DNA from: Nesterenkonia populi
GTDB lineage: Bacteria; Actinomycetota; Actinomycetes; Actinomycetales; Micrococcaceae
Assembly (NCBI RefSeq): GCF_007994735.1
Contig: NZ_VOIL01000001.1
Span: 2,294,001-2,358,000, forward strand
Length of the DNA: 64,000 nucleotides
Direction: 5' to 3'
Shown: one piece after another, positions 36,980 to 46,297 of the stretch
Layout: every line of letters starts with the position of its first letter
Numbering within the stretch: the stretch's first letter is position 1
Position numbers and translations under genes: made by a program
Notes under the pieces: generated by a model
Databases searched by the model: none
The model's input: only the letters and a program-made list of their open reading frames with translations
What the model was told of the DNA's origin: nothing

Positions 36980-38617
36980 TCAGTGCGCGAAATGACGCTG
37001 GCCGGTGAAGTACATGGTCAGGCCGGCCTCCTCGGCGGCGGCGATGACCTCCTCGTCCCGCTGGGAGCCGCCCGGCTGCACCACGGCGGACACCCCTGCC
37101 GTGATCAGGATGCCCAAGCCGTCGGCGAACGGGAAGAACGCATCCGAGGCTGCCGCCGAGCCGCGAGCGCGCTCCACGCCCTCACCGCCCAGCGTGTTGG
37201 CCCGCTGCACGGCCAGACGGCAGGAGTCCAGACGGTTGACCTGCCCCATGCCGATGCCCACCGCGGCCTGCTGCTTGGCCAGCAGGATCGCGTTGGACTT
37301 CACGCTGCGCACCGCCCGCCACGAGAACGCCAGGTCAGCCAGCACCTGCTCGTCAGCGGCCGGACCGGACACCAGCTTCCAGCTCGACGGGTCATCGCCC
37401 TCAGCGTCGATCGCGTCCGAAGCCTGCAGCAGCATGCCCCCGGAGATCTGCCGGTACTCCACCGTCTCCCGGTGGTGGCCCTCGGCCAGCTGCAGCAGCC
37501 GGAGGTTCTTCTTCTTCGTCAGGACCTCCAGGGCCTCCGGGGCAAAGGAAGGAGCGACCACCACCTCGGTGAACACCTCAGAGACGGCCTGGGCCATCTC
37601 CGCGCTCACCTCACGGTTGGCAGCGATCACACCGCCGAACGCAGACAGCGGATCCGTGGCATGCGCGGCAGCGTGCGCCGCGGCGATGCTCCCCCCTTGG
37701 GCGACGCCGCACGGGTTGGCGTGCTTGATGATCGCAACCGCCGGCTCTGAGAAGTCGAACGCCGCCCGCACCGCAGCGTCGGCGTCCATATAGTTGTTGA
37801 AGCTCATCTCCTTGCCGTGCAGCACCTTCGCCTGCGCCAGGCCCGGTGCCGCATTCGGCTCCGTGTACACGGCCGCCGGCTGGTGGGAGTTCTCCCCATA
37901 CCGAAGGGACGCGGCCCGCTCCAGGGCCAGGCCGGCATACGGCGGGAACTGGGCCTTGCGACGCGAACCGGTCACCGCCGGAGGCGCCGGCAGCTCCGCG
38001 GCATCAAAGTCAGTGTCGAACTCCTGGGCCGTCCACCGGGCCACCGCCGTGTCATAGGCGGCGGTGTGGGCGAAGGCCAGTGCGGCCAGACGTTTGCGCT
38101 GCCCCAGGGAGAAGCCCCCCGCCTTCGCCGCCGCAACAGTCTCGCTGTAGCGCAGCGGGTCAACCACCACGGCCACCGAGGCGTGGTTCTTCGCCGCGGC
38201 ACGCACCATCGACGGGCCTCCGATGTCGATCTTCTCCACAATCTCCTGCTCGGAGGCATCCGACGCCACTGTCTCCGCAAACGGATACAGGTTCGCCACC
38301 ACCAGATCGAGGGCACCGATGCCGTGCTCCTCCAGCGTCGAGACATGCTCCGGGTTGCGACGGTCCGCGAGGATCCCGCCGTGAATCCGCGGATGCAGAG
38401 TCTTCACGCGGCCGTCCAGCATCTCCGGGAAGCCCGTGACCTCCTCCACCTGCGTCACCGGGATCCCAGCATCAGCGATCCGGGTCGCCGTCGAACCGGT
38501 GGAGACCAGCTCCACACCGGCGTCATGCAGCCCCTGGGCCAGCTCAGCGAGCCCCGTCTTGTCGAAGACGCTGATCAGCGCCCGCTTGATGGGCTGGGTG
38601 GTGTCCTTATCGCGCAT
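36980..38617 (-). CDS. purH: Bifunctional AICAR formyltransferase/IMP cyclohydrolase
   Basis: Last two steps of IMP synthesis. 545 residues: N-terminal cyclohydrolase domain beginning [12 protein letters not shown] with [11 protein letters not shown], then the transformylase domain with KHANPCGVA and the terminal [13 protein letters not shown] at 38617 with GGAGG seven bases before. purN is not adjacent in this window. Confidence 0.97.
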   Translation of the reverse strand: MRDKDTTQPIKRALISVFDKTGLAELAQGLHDAGVELVSTGSTATRIADAGIPVTQVEEVTGFPEMLDGRVKTLHPRIHGGILADRRNPEHVSTLEEHGIGALDLVVANLYPFAETVASDASEQEIVEKIDIGGPSMVRAAAKNHASVAVVVDPLRYSETVAAAKAGGFSLGQRKRLAALAFAHTAAYDTAVARWTAQEFDTDFDAAELPAPPAVTGSRRKAQFPPYAGLALERAASLRYGENSHQPAAVYTEPNAAPGLAQAKVLHGKEMSFNNYMDADAAVRAAFDFSEPAVAIIKHANPCGVAQGGSIAAAHAAAHATDPLSAFGGVIAANREVSAEMAQAVSEVFTEVVVAPSFAPEALEVLTKKKNLRLLQLAEGHHRETVEYRQISGGMLLQASDAIDAEGDDPSSWKLVSGPAADEQVLADLAFSWRAVRSVKSNAILLAKQQAAVGIGMGQVNRLDSCRLAVQRANTLGGEGVERARGSAAASDAFFPFADGLGILITAGVSAVVQPGGSQRDEEVIAAAEEAGLTMYFTGQRHFAH

Positions 38618-38659
38618 GCACTGCCTCCGGCGTCGAACGGTTCCTGGCCGCGAACCAGC

Positions 38660-39340
38660 TTACCCGTCGAACTTGTAGCCGAGGCCTCGGACGGTCACCA
38701 AGAGCTGAGGCTTGGTGGGGTCGGCTTCGATCTTGGAGCGGAGGCGCTTGACGTGGACATCCAGGGTCTTGGTGTCGCCCACGTAGTCGGATCCCCAGAC
38801 ACGATCAATGATCTGACCGCGGGTCAGGACTCGGCCCGCGTTGCGGATCAGGATCTCCAGCAGCTCGAACTCCTTCAGCGGCAGGCTCACCTTCCGGCCC
38901 GCCACCTCCACACTGTGGCGCTCAATATCCATCCGAACCGGACCCGCCGCGATCGTCGAAGAGTCCTCGAACTCCGGCTCCAGGTTGCGGCGCAGCACCG
39001 CGCGCACCCGGGCCAGCAGCTCCCGGGAGGAGTACGGCTTGGTGACGTAGTCGTCGGCACCGAGCTCCAGGCCCACCACCTTGTCGATCTCCGAGTCCTT
39101 CGCCGTCAGCATGATCACCGGCACCTTGGAGCGCAGCCTGATCTGCCGGCACACCTCGGTGCCGGGCTGCCCGGGCAGCATCAGGTCCAGCAGCACCAGG
39201 TCTGCGCCCTCACGGTCGAAGACCTCCACCGCCTCATCCCCGTCAGAGGCTACGAGAGCGTCGTACCCCTCCTTCTCCAAAGTGTAGGAAAGAGCATCAG
39301 AGAATGACTCCTCGTCCTCGACGATGAGAATCCTGGTCAC
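38660..39340 (-). CDS. regX3: Response regulator RegX3
   Basis: OmpR/PhoB-type regulator of phosphate-starvation response. 226 residues: receiver domain with ILIVEDEES, phospho-acceptor Asp in VLLDLMLPG and Lys in VTKPYS; winged helix with VWGSDYVGDTKTLDVHVKRLR. GTG at 39340 overlaps the senX3 stop by four bases and has GGAGG upstream. Pairing with senX3 and with phoU across the promoter region supports the name. Confidence 0.93.
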   Translation of the reverse strand: MTRILIVEDEESFSDALSYTLEKEGYDALVASDGDEAVEVFDREGADLVLLDLMLPGQPGTEVCRQIRLRSKVPVIMLTAKDSEIDKVVGLELGADDYVTKPYSSRELLARVRAVLRRNLEPEFEDSSTIAAGPVRMDIERHSVEVAGRKVSLPLKEFELLEILIRNAGRVLTRGQIIDRVWGSDYVGDTKTLDVHVKRLRSKIEADPTKPQLLVTVRGLGYKFDG

Positions 39341-40599
39341 GCGTTTCCTCCTTCACCGCGGGTGCGAGCGGTCGAATCGTGGGGTGCGGGCATGGGTTCA
39401 GCAGGCCGCTCGGGCGGAGCGAACTGGTCATTCAAATCATCCTCAGCGCCGGCCAGGCCCGCCAGGGAGTCCAAGCCCTCATCGATCTCCGGCAGACGCA
39501 CCGTGAACGTGGAGCCCTTCCCCTGCTGGGACCACAGGGCGATATCGCCGCCGTGGTTGCCGATCACATGCTTCACAATGCTCAGGCCCAGGCCGGTTCC
39601 TCCAGTCTGGCGCGACCGCGCCGCGTCCACCCGGTAGAAGCGCTCAAAGATCCGTTCCTGGTTCTCCGGGGCGATCCCCATCCCCTGGTCCGTGATGGTG
39701 ACCTCAGCGACCCCGTCCGCCGAGGTCAGCCCCACCCCCACCCGGGTGCTCTCCGGAGAGTACCGCAGCGCGTTGTCGATCAGATTCCGGAACGCCATCG
39801 TCAGCTGCTCCGCATCACCATGCACCCGACGGGGCACACGCCCACCCGCCCTGATCTCAATGCGGCGCTCCTCCGCGGTCATCCGGGAGCGATCCACTGC
39901 CTCGGCCATCGCGTCGTTCAGGTCCACCGGCTTCCCAGCGTGCACCACATTCTTGCCCTGCACCCGGGACAGCTCAATGATGTCCTGCACCAGGGCGGCC
40001 AGCCGCACCGACTCCTTATGCAGCCGCTGAGAGAAGCGGCGCACCGCCTGCTCGTCATCCGCGGCGTCCTCAATGGTCTCCGCAAGCAGGCTGATCGCCC
40101 CCACCGGGGTCTTCAGCTCATGCGACACGTTCGCCACAAAATCATTCCGCACCGCCTCCGTGCGTGAGACCTCCGTGCGGTCATCGGCCAGCACCAGAAT
40201 GTACTCATCGCCCAGCGGCGCCACCCGCAGGTTCACCACGATGCTCGTCTCCCCCTGCAGGCCGCGCGGCAGCTCCAGCTGCTCCTCGATGATCACACCG
40301 TCGCCGCGCACCCGAGCCGTCAGCGCCAGCACCTCCCGGTGCACCACCGTGTGTCCCCGCACCAGGCCGAACGCGTAGGCGGCAGGGTTGGCGCGCACGA
40401 CGCCGTCTACCGTGTCCACCACGATGTAGCCCAGCCCCAGCGAAGCCAGCACCTCGGTGGCCCCCTCAGGCATCGAAGGCTCCTCCACGTCCACGTCGGC
40501 GGCGCGCTGACGCTCACTCACCCGGAAGGCGTACATGCACGCCACACCGAGCGCCAGGCCGACGATCAGCGCGAGGGCCGCAATGAGCAGGGAGTCCAC
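39337..40599 (-). CDS. senX3: Sensor histidine kinase SenX3
   Basis: Membrane kinase for RegX3. 420 residues: one or two N-terminal TM segments (LLIAALALIVGLALG), a PAS-like region, HisKA with NVSHELKTPVGA (phospho-His) and an HATPase domain with GTGLGLSIVKH. The GTG at 40599 follows TAAGCT by eight bases and may be leaderless; a TTG at 40608 would add three residues. Divergent from phoU. Confidence 0.92.
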   Translation of the reverse strand: MDSLLIAALALIVGLALGVACMYAFRVSERQRAADVDVEEPSMPEGATEVLASLGLGYIVVDTVDGVVRANPAAYAFGLVRGHTVVHREVLALTARVRGDGVIIEEQLELPRGLQGETSIVVNLRVAPLGDEYILVLADDRTEVSRTEAVRNDFVANVSHELKTPVGAISLLAETIEDAADDEQAVRRFSQRLHKESVRLAALVQDIIELSRVQGKNVVHAGKPVDLNDAMAEAVDRSRMTAEERRIEIRAGGRVPRRVHGDAEQLTMAFRNLIDNALRYSPESTRVGVGLTSADGVAEVTITDQGMGIAPENQERIFERFYRVDAARSRQTGGTGLGLSIVKHVIGNHGGDIALWSQQGKGSTFTVRLPEIDEGLDSLAGLAGAEDDLNDQFAPPERPAEPMPAPHDSTARTRGEGGNA

Positions 40600-40661
40600 A
40601 GCCCCCAAGCTTAGGGGTCTGCTCGCCCGCGCACTGCAGCCGCGTCGACCAGCGACCAGAT

Positions 40662-40717
40662 ATTCACCAGAAGTTCACCTGTATTTCAGCCTCCGCCCCG
40701 CGCCGCGTTCACCTGAG
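40662..40717 (+). promoter_or_regulatory. PHO-box-like direct repeats before phoU
   Basis: Three 11-base units in phase: ATTCACCAGAA (40662), GTTCACCTGTA (40673), TTTCAGCCTCC (40684), and a fourth GTTCACCTGAG at 40707. The GTTCACC core with 11-base period is the PHO-box pattern known from Streptomyces PhoP. It lies in the senX3/phoU divergent promoter region and probably binds RegX3. Confidence 0.7.
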
Positions 40718-40771
40718 GCCACCACCGTGAGAGCCAGCACCCTGAACGGCTCCACTGTAAGGACTCCCCCG

Positions 40772-41419
40772 ATGCGCAAGCTCTTCCAAGAAGACCTCCA
40801 CAACCTCGGCGACAAGCTCCACGAGGCGGCGGTCCTGGTGCATCAGGCCATGGACAAGGCCTACCGTGCCTTTGAGACCGTCAACGTGCACCTCGCCGAA
40901 GAGGTCATCGCCGGCGACCGGGAGATCGACCGGCTCCAGGCCCAGCTGGACGAGAAGGCCATCGAGCTGCTCGCCCTCCAGGGCCCTGTCGCTTCAGATC
41001 TGCGACTGGTGGTCGGCGCGCTGCGGATGTCCGCCTCGCTGGAACGCATGGGCGACCTCGCCCGGCACATCGCCCAGATTGTACGGCTGCGCTACCCCGA
41101 GCATGCTTCCGAGCGTGCCCTCAGGGGCGTCTACCAGCAGATGGCGGAGAAGGACATCCTCATCGCCAAGAAGCTCGTCGAGCTGCTCCTCACCCGGGAC
41201 CCGCAGCTGATCAGCGAGATCGAAGCCCTCAACGAGCAGATCAACCAGCTGCACGCCGGAGTCTTCACCACCATCGCCTCCGACGAGTGGACGGCGCGGG
41301 GTGCCGCCAGCGCCGACGCCGCCCTGACCTCCCGTTACTTCGAACGCTTCGCCGACCACGGCGTCTCCGTGGCCCGCAAGGTGGAGTTCCTCAACACCGG
41401 GGCGCTCAACCCGCGCTGA
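40772..41419 (+). CDS. phoU: Phosphate signalling protein PhoU
   Basis: Negative modulator of phosphate signalling, linking the Pst transporter to the kinase. 215 residues in two PhoU three-helix repeats, each with an E-x(3)-D-type metal motif (VIAGDREIDRLQ; TSRYFERFADHGVSVA). The ATG at 40772 (MRKLFQEDL) with AAGGA eight bases before is the right start; the longer open frame upstream covers the promoter. No pst genes are present nearby. Confidence 0.95.
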   Translation: MRKLFQEDLHNLGDKLHEAAVLVHQAMDKAYRAFETVNVHLAEEVIAGDREIDRLQAQLDEKAIELLALQGPVASDLRLVVGALRMSASLERMGDLARHIAQIVRLRYPEHASERALRGVYQQMAEKDILIAKKLVELLLTRDPQLISEIEALNEQINQLHAGVFTTIASDEWTARGAASADAALTSRYFERFADHGVSVARKVEFLNTGALNPR

Positions 41420-41428
41420 GCCTCCTCA

Positions 41429-41497
41429 CCGAGAGGCCAATCTGTGCAGCATCAGCCCCGCTTCTGCCCCTGAACACTGCGCATATTGGCCGCTCAG
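41429..41497. repeat. 69-bp palindromic repeat, copy C
   Basis: Arms 41429-41449 and 41477-41497 around a 27-base centre; left arm CCGAGAGGCCAATCTGTGCA, right arm ending ATTGGCCGCTCAG. The centre begins CAT and ends CTGAACA, as in copy A (CAT, CTGAATA). Lies between the convergent ends of phoU and gpmA. Confidence 0.8.
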
Positions 41498-41519
41498 ACC
41501 CAGAGGAAAGCGCGAGGCT

Positions 41520-42263
41520 CTACTTCTTGCCCTGGTCGGCGACGGCCTGGATAGCGCCCTCGGCAGCCTCCGGGTCCAGGTAGGCACCGCCGGCGGTGAG
41601 AGGCTTCAGGCTCTCGTCCAGCTCGTAGTGCAGGGGGATGCCGGTGGGGATGTTGACCCCGGCGATGTCCTCGTCGCTGATGCCGTCCAGGTACTTCACC
41701 AGGGCGCGCAGGGAGTTTCCGTGGGCGGCGAGCAGCACGGTCCTCCCGGCCTTCAGGTCCGGGACCACGGACTCCTCCCAGTAGGGCAGGAACCGCTCGA
41801 CGACGTCGGCGAGGCACTCGGTCTTCGGCGGGGACTGCAGGTCCGCGTAACGAGGGTCGCCGGCCTGGGAATAGGGGTCGGCGTCGTCGATCTCCGGGGG
41901 CGGAGTGTCGAAGGAGCGCCGCCAGGTCATGAACTGTTCGTCGCCGTAGGTCTCGCGGATCTCCGCCTTGTCCTTGCCCTGCAGGGCGCCGTAGTGACGC
42001 TCGTTGAGCCGCCAGTCGCGCTTCACCGGGATCCAGAGGCGGTCAGCGGCCTCCAGCGCGAGGTGGGAGGTGGTGATGGCGCGCTGAAGCAGGGAGGTGT
42101 GCACGACGTCGGGCAGCAGGCCCTTCTCGTTGAGCAGCTCGCCGCCGCGGGCAGCCTCGGCCCGCCCGGTCTCGGTCAGCTTCACATCCACCCAGCCGGT
42201 GAAGAGGTTCTTCTCATTCCACTCGGACTGGCCGTGGCGCAGCAGGATCAGGTTGTAGGCCAT
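41520..42263 (-). CDS. gpmA: 2,3-bisphosphoglycerate-dependent phosphoglycerate mutase
   Basis: Glycolytic interconversion of 3- and 2-phosphoglycerate. 247 residues with [13 protein letters not shown] (phospho-His), [14 protein letters not shown], and [12 protein letters not shown]. Adjacent to phoU and senX3-regX3, the common actinobacterial arrangement. ATG at 42263. Confidence 0.97.
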   Translation of the reverse strand: MAYNLILLRHGQSEWNEKNLFTGWVDVKLTETGRAEAARGGELLNEKGLLPDVVHTSLLQRAITTSHLALEAADRLWIPVKRDWRLNERHYGALQGKDKAEIRETYGDEQFMTWRRSFDTPPPEIDDADPYSQAGDPRYADLQSPPKTECLADVVERFLPYWEESVVPDLKAGRTVLLAAHGNSLRALVKYLDGISDEDIAGVNIPTGIPLHYELDESLKPLTAGGAYLDPEAAEGAIQAVADQGKK

Positions 42264-42305
42264 TGCGGGCTCCTTGGCGTTCTCAGGTTGCAGGGCGTGC
42301 TGTGA

Positions 42306-42638
42306 TCAGGACACTTCCGGGTTGACGTCAGCCAGGTAGACGGTGGCCATCACCGCGGCGGCCACTGGGAAGAGCAGGGTGAAGGGTCCGAAGCCGAGCA
42401 GCCCCAGCAGTGCCAGCAGGCAGGCGCCGCCGGTCATCGCCATCCAGAACGACTTGGTGCGCTTGAACGCGATCTCGAACCGCTGGGCGTCCTTGGACAG
42501 GCACTTCACCAGCGCGACGATCGCCACGACGAGGATGACGAGGGCGAAGAGCTGGTAGAGCAGGCCTTGGATGGTCGTCACCCAGATCCAGATGGGGGCT
42601 ACGGCGAGCTGGCTGGTCAGCGCGAGGGCATCAATCAT
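42306..42638 (-). CDS. DUF2516-family membrane protein
   Basis: 110 residues with three hydrophobic segments (about 18-45, 62-80, 82-100) and a polar KCLSKDAQRFEIAFKRTKSFW loop segment before TM2. Conserved in Micrococcales, function unknown. It precedes gpmA by about 40 bases on the same strand and is divergent from tmk. Confidence 0.82.
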   Translation of the reverse strand: MIDALALTSQLAVAPIWIWVTTIQGLLYQLFALVILVVAIVALVKCLSKDAQRFEIAFKRTKSFWMAMTGGACLLALLGLLGFGPFTLLFPVAAAVMATVYLADVNPEVS

Positions 42639-42688
42639 GATGCGACCATCCTATCCATTCGGCGCCCGACGGCGGATAGGCTGTCCGG

Positions 42689-43354
42689 GTGAGAATCCTG
42701 CAGGACGACGCCGGCACCGCCCGGACCGGGCTCTTCATCGCTCTCGAGGGCGGGGAGGGCGCCGGCAAGACGACCCAGCTGAGGCTGCTGCGGGACTGGC
42801 TGACCGAGGCGGGGCACGACGTCGTGCTCACCCGCGAGCCCGGCGGCACCGAGATCGGCGAGCGCATCCGCACGCTGCTGCTGGAGCACGGGCAGGGCGA
42901 GGTGGACCCGCGCACTGAGGCCCTGCTGTTCGCCGCCTCCCGGGCCGCACATGTGGCGCAGAGGATCCGGCCGGCGGTGGCTGCCGGACAGCTGGTGCTC
43001 ACCGACCGGTTCGTCGACTCGTCCCTGGCCTACCAGGGCGCCGGGCGTGGGCTCGGCGTGGACGCGGTCGCCCGGGTCAACGAGTGGGCCACCGCGGGGC
43101 TGGTGCCGGATCTGACGGTGCTCCTGGATGTGAACCCGTCCGTGTCCCGGTCCCGGCGCGAGGCCCGCGACGGCGGCAGGCCCGGAGACCGGATCGAGTC
43201 GGCTGAGGACGCCTTCCACGCTCGCCTGCGGGAGGCGTTCCTCGAGCGAGCCGCGGCCGCCCCGGGCCGATACCTCGTGCTGGACGGCACCCAGGCGCCC
43301 GATGCCGTGCACGCCCGCATCCGCGAGGCGATGGAGCCGATGCTCGATGACTGA
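42689..43354 (+). CDS. tmk: Thymidylate kinase
   Basis: Phosphorylates dTMP to dTDP. 221 residues: P-loop EGGEGAGKTTQ, DRFVDSSLAYQG, and RSRREARDGGRP as the lid. GTG at 42689 follows TAGGCT (42677-42682) by six bases, a leaderless configuration. It overlaps holB by eight bases. Confidence 0.96.
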   Translation: MRILQDDAGTARTGLFIALEGGEGAGKTTQLRLLRDWLTEAGHDVVLTREPGGTEIGERIRTLLLEHGQGEVDPRTEALLFAASRAAHVAQRIRPAVAAGQLVLTDRFVDSSLAYQGAGRGLGVDAVARVNEWATAGLVPDLTVLLDVNPSVSRSRREARDGGRPGDRIESAEDAFHARLREAFLERAAAAPGRYLVLDGTQAPDAVHARIREAMEPMLDD

Positions 43355-44540
43355 GCCGGTAAGAGCCGAGGGCGGACCGGCGACGGGGGTGTTCTCCGAG
43401 CTGGTCGGGCAGGCCGCCGTCGTCGAGCAGCTGCAGACCGCGGTGGCGGCTGTTCCCGCGCACGCCTGGCTGTTCACCGGACCCCCCGGCTCCGGCCGGT
43501 CCAACGCTGCCCGCGCCTTCGCCGCGGCCCTGAACTGCGAAGCCGGGGGCGGCTGCGGAGAGTGTCGGAGCTGCCAGCTGATCATGGGCGGGACCCACCC
43601 CGCGGTGTCCATGGTGTCCACCGAGAACGTCACCTACCGGATCGAGGATGTCCGGGAGCTCGTCGGCACCGCGCAGGACCGCCCCCAGGGAGCGAACTGG
43701 CGGGTCATCGTCATCGAGGACGCCGACCGGATGACTGAGCGGGCCACGAACGTGCTGCTCAAAGCGATCGAGGAGCCTCCGCCGCAGACCGTCTGGGTCC
43801 TCTGCGCCCCCTCCCCCGCCGACGTACTGGTCACCATCCGGTCCCGGTGCCGGCTGGTGAGCCTGCGCATCCCGCCCTCCGACGCCGTCGCGAAGCTGCT
43901 GGTGGAGCGCGACGGGCTCAGTCCCGAGCAGGCCTCCTTCGCCGCCCGGGTCTCCCAGAACCACGTGGGAGTGGCCCGCCGGCTGGCCCGCGACCCTGAG
44001 GCGCGCAAACGCCGCGAGCACGTGGTCTCGCTGCCGCTGAGGGTCGCCAGCGCATCCACCGCCGTGCTCGCCGCCGGGGAGCTGGTCAGCATCGCCCAGA
44101 CCGAAGCCGACGCCGACGCGGAGACCCGTCTGGCTGAGGAGACCGCCGCGCTGCGCCGCTCCCTCGGCCTGGAGCCGAAAGAGAAGATTCCGGCGAAGCT
44201 GCGCGCCCAGTTCAAGCGCCTTGAGGATGAGTCCTCCCGCCGGGCCAAGCGCGCAGTGCATGATGCTCTGGACCGAACGCTGGTCGACCTGACCGCGGTG
44301 TGCCGGGACGTGCTGGCCATCAAGCTCGGCGGCGGCGAGGCCGGCGCAGCCGAGCTCATCAACGGCCACCTGCGCGAGCAGCTGGTCGACTACGCGGGGC
44401 GGCTCAGCGCCGAGCAGGCCTTGGAGTGCCTCGACGCCCTCAATTCCGCCCGCGAACGGATCGCGGGAAACGTCCCTCCCCAGCTTGCCATGGAGGCGAT
44501 GATGATGCAGCTGATCCCCAGGAGGTCCACCGGTGCATGA
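43347..44540 (+). CDS. holB: DNA polymerase III delta' subunit
   Basis: Clamp-loader subunit. 397 residues: AAA+ domain with GPPGSGRSNAA, where Arg replaces the Walker A lysine as expected for a non-hydrolysing delta', a zinc module with CGECRSC, and LLKAIEEPPPQT. ATG at 43347 lies within the end of tmk. The C-terminal collar region is longer than in enterics. Confidence 0.93.
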   Translation: MTEPVRAEGGPATGVFSELVGQAAVVEQLQTAVAAVPAHAWLFTGPPGSGRSNAARAFAAALNCEAGGGCGECRSCQLIMGGTHPAVSMVSTENVTYRIEDVRELVGTAQDRPQGANWRVIVIEDADRMTERATNVLLKAIEEPPPQTVWVLCAPSPADVLVTIRSRCRLVSLRIPPSDAVAKLLVERDGLSPEQASFAARVSQNHVGVARRLARDPEARKRREHVVSLPLRVASASTAVLAAGELVSIAQTEADADAETRLAEETAALRRSLGLEPKEKIPAKLRAQFKRLEDESSRRAKRAVHDALDRTLVDLTAVCRDVLAIKLGGGEAGAAELINGHLREQLVDYAGRLSAEQALECLDALNSARERIAGNVPPQLAMEAMMMQLIPRRSTGA

Positions 44541-46104
44541 ACGCCCTCGTCCGTCCGTCCGCTGGGCCGCTTCGGCCCTGCTCCTCGCCTTGGGGCTCTC
44601 CGCCTGCGCCGGACCGGGCGACGATGAGCCGGAAGACGGCCCTGCCGGCACGCAGGAGGCGCCCGGCGCAGCTGAGGAGGCGGGGGAGGATGACGAGCGT
44701 CTCTCCGAGTTCTACGACCAGGAGCTGACCTGGGAGGACTGTGGGACGGGGATGCAGTGCACCGACGTCGCCGTGCCCGTGGACTACGAGGATCCTGAGG
44801 ACGGATCCCTGGAGCTCGCCGTCGTCGCAGACTCCACCGACCCTGAGCTCGACTATGTGCTCACCAATCCCGGCGGCCCCGGCGAATCCGGCGTTGACAT
44901 GGTCACCGAGCAGCTCAGCGGGACCGTCAGCGAAGAGGTCCGGGACCAGCTGAACGTGGTCGGCTTCGATCCGCGCGGAGTGCACCGCTCCGAGGGGGTG
45001 GAGTGCATGACCGACGAAGAGATGGACGAGTACCGCGAGCTGGAGGACGATCCGGAGCTCGACGCCGACACTGCCTTCGGCGAATCCCAGGAGCAGGCCG
45101 CTGAGATCGGCGAGCAGTGCGCAGAGCGCACCGGAGACCTCCTTGCCCACGTGGACACCTTCTCCGCGGCGCGGGACATGGACATCATCCGCGGCGCCCT
45201 GGATCAGAATGAGCTGCACTATATGGGCTTCTCCTACGGCACCAAGCTCGGAATGGCCTACGCGGAGCTGTTCCCCGAGCAGGTGGGCCGGTTCGCCCTG
45301 GACGCGATGATGGATGTGACCAACGGCGCCCACGAGCTCACCGTGGCCCAGGGGGTCGGCTTCGAGGACGCGCTCGAAGGGTTCGCCGAATGGTGCGTGG
45401 AGGACGAGCAGTGCCCCATCGCAGGCACGCCGGAGGACGTGGTGGAGACCGTCCAGCAGATGTTCGCCGACGTCGACGAGGAGCCTGTCACCGTGGAGCC
45501 CGAGGGCCGGACCGTGAACGCCTCCATGCTCGTCAGCGGGTTCATCGCACCCATGTACTCCCCAGAGGGCTGGCCGCACCTCGCCGAGGGCCTGCAGCTG
45601 GCCCTGGAGGAGGATGACTATTACGCGTTCATGTTCTGGGCGGACCAGCAGGCCGGCCGCACCCCCGCTGGGGAGTACGACTGGATGTCCTCCTGGGCCT
45701 TCCGCTCCGTGATGTGCCTGGACTATGAGATGGCCTCCGAGCAGGAGGAGATCGAAGCCGAGCTCGAGGAGCTCACCGAGCAGGCTCCCACCTTTGGTCC
45801 CTACCTCGGTCATTCCGGGGTGCTCTGCTCCGAATGGCCGCATGAGCCCGTCTCCGACGGCTGGGAGCCCGGCTCCATCGCCGGCAGGGAGCTCCCCGAG
45901 ATGCTGATGGTCGGCACCACCGGCGACCCCGCCACTCCCGTGCAGTGGGCTGAGCAGATGCACGAGGCCGTTCCGGCGTCGTCGCTGATCACCTACGAGG
46001 GCGAGGGGCATGTGGCCTACCGTCCCGGCAACGAGTGCGTGACCGACATCGTCGACGCATGGCTGGTTGAGGGGGAGCTGGACAACGGCCGGCACAGCTG
46101 CTGA
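44533..46104 (+). CDS. Lipoprotein alpha/beta-hydrolase, tripeptidyl aminopeptidase-like
   Basis: Exported peptidase of the SlpD/SlpE-type S33 family. 523 residues: lipobox LGLSAC, acidic linker, alpha/beta hydrolase domain with nucleophile Ser in GFSYGTKLG, and the C-terminal TAP-like domain carrying GTTGDPATP (Asp) and GEGHVAY (His). Ends with a conserved Cys pair region (GNECVTD, RHSC). GTG at 44533 with perfect AGGAGG seven bases before; overlaps holB by eight bases. Peptide nutrition or cell-wall protein turnover is likely. Confidence 0.88.
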   Translation: MHERPRPSVRWAASALLLALGLSACAGPGDDEPEDGPAGTQEAPGAAEEAGEDDERLSEFYDQELTWEDCGTGMQCTDVAVPVDYEDPEDGSLELAVVADSTDPELDYVLTNPGGPGESGVDMVTEQLSGTVSEEVRDQLNVVGFDPRGVHRSEGVECMTDEEMDEYRELEDDPELDADTAFGESQEQAAEIGEQCAERTGDLLAHVDTFSAARDMDIIRGALDQNELHYMGFSYGTKLGMAYAELFPEQVGRFALDAMMDVTNGAHELTVAQGVGFEDALEGFAEWCVEDEQCPIAGTPEDVVETVQQMFADVDEEPVTVEPEGRTVNASMLVSGFIAPMYSPEGWPHLAEGLQLALEEDDYYAFMFWADQQAGRTPAGEYDWMSSWAFRSVMCLDYEMASEQEEIEAELEELTEQAPTFGPYLGHSGVLCSEWPHEPVSDGWEPGSIAGRELPEMLMVGTTGDPATPVQWAEQMHEAVPASSLITYEGEGHVAYRPGNECVTDIVDAWLVEGELDNGRHSC

Positions 46105-46173
46105 ACGAACACCCCCTCCCGCTCGCAGGCCCTGGGAGGCCGCTCGCATCCGGGACTCAGCCGCTGCGAAACA

Positions 46174-46194
46174 TTTTCTACACACTGTAGAAAA
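46174..46194. promoter_or_regulatory. 21-bp operator-like palindrome before the stress gene
   Basis: TTTTCTACA-CAC-TGTAGAAAA, perfect 9-3-9 dyad. Its inner 17 bases share both half-sites and spacing with the sdhC palindrome (7843-7859). It ends 16 bases before a TACAAT -10 box, so it covers the -35 region, the position of a repressor site. Confidence 0.72.
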
Positions 46195-46210
46195 GTGACG
46201 CATCTCGCAT

Positions 46211-46216
46211 TACAAT
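46211..46216 (+). promoter_or_regulatory. -10 box of the universal stress gene
   Basis: TACAAT, 82 bases before the ATG. The expected -35 position falls at TGTAGAA, inside the palindrome. Confidence 0.5.
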
Positions 46217-46297
46217 AAGAGTACCGGCGGCGGTGCAGCCGCCCTCGAGGACAGGCCCCTCCGCCGGCGGTTTCAGCCCTGAGCCCAAGGAGGCAGC

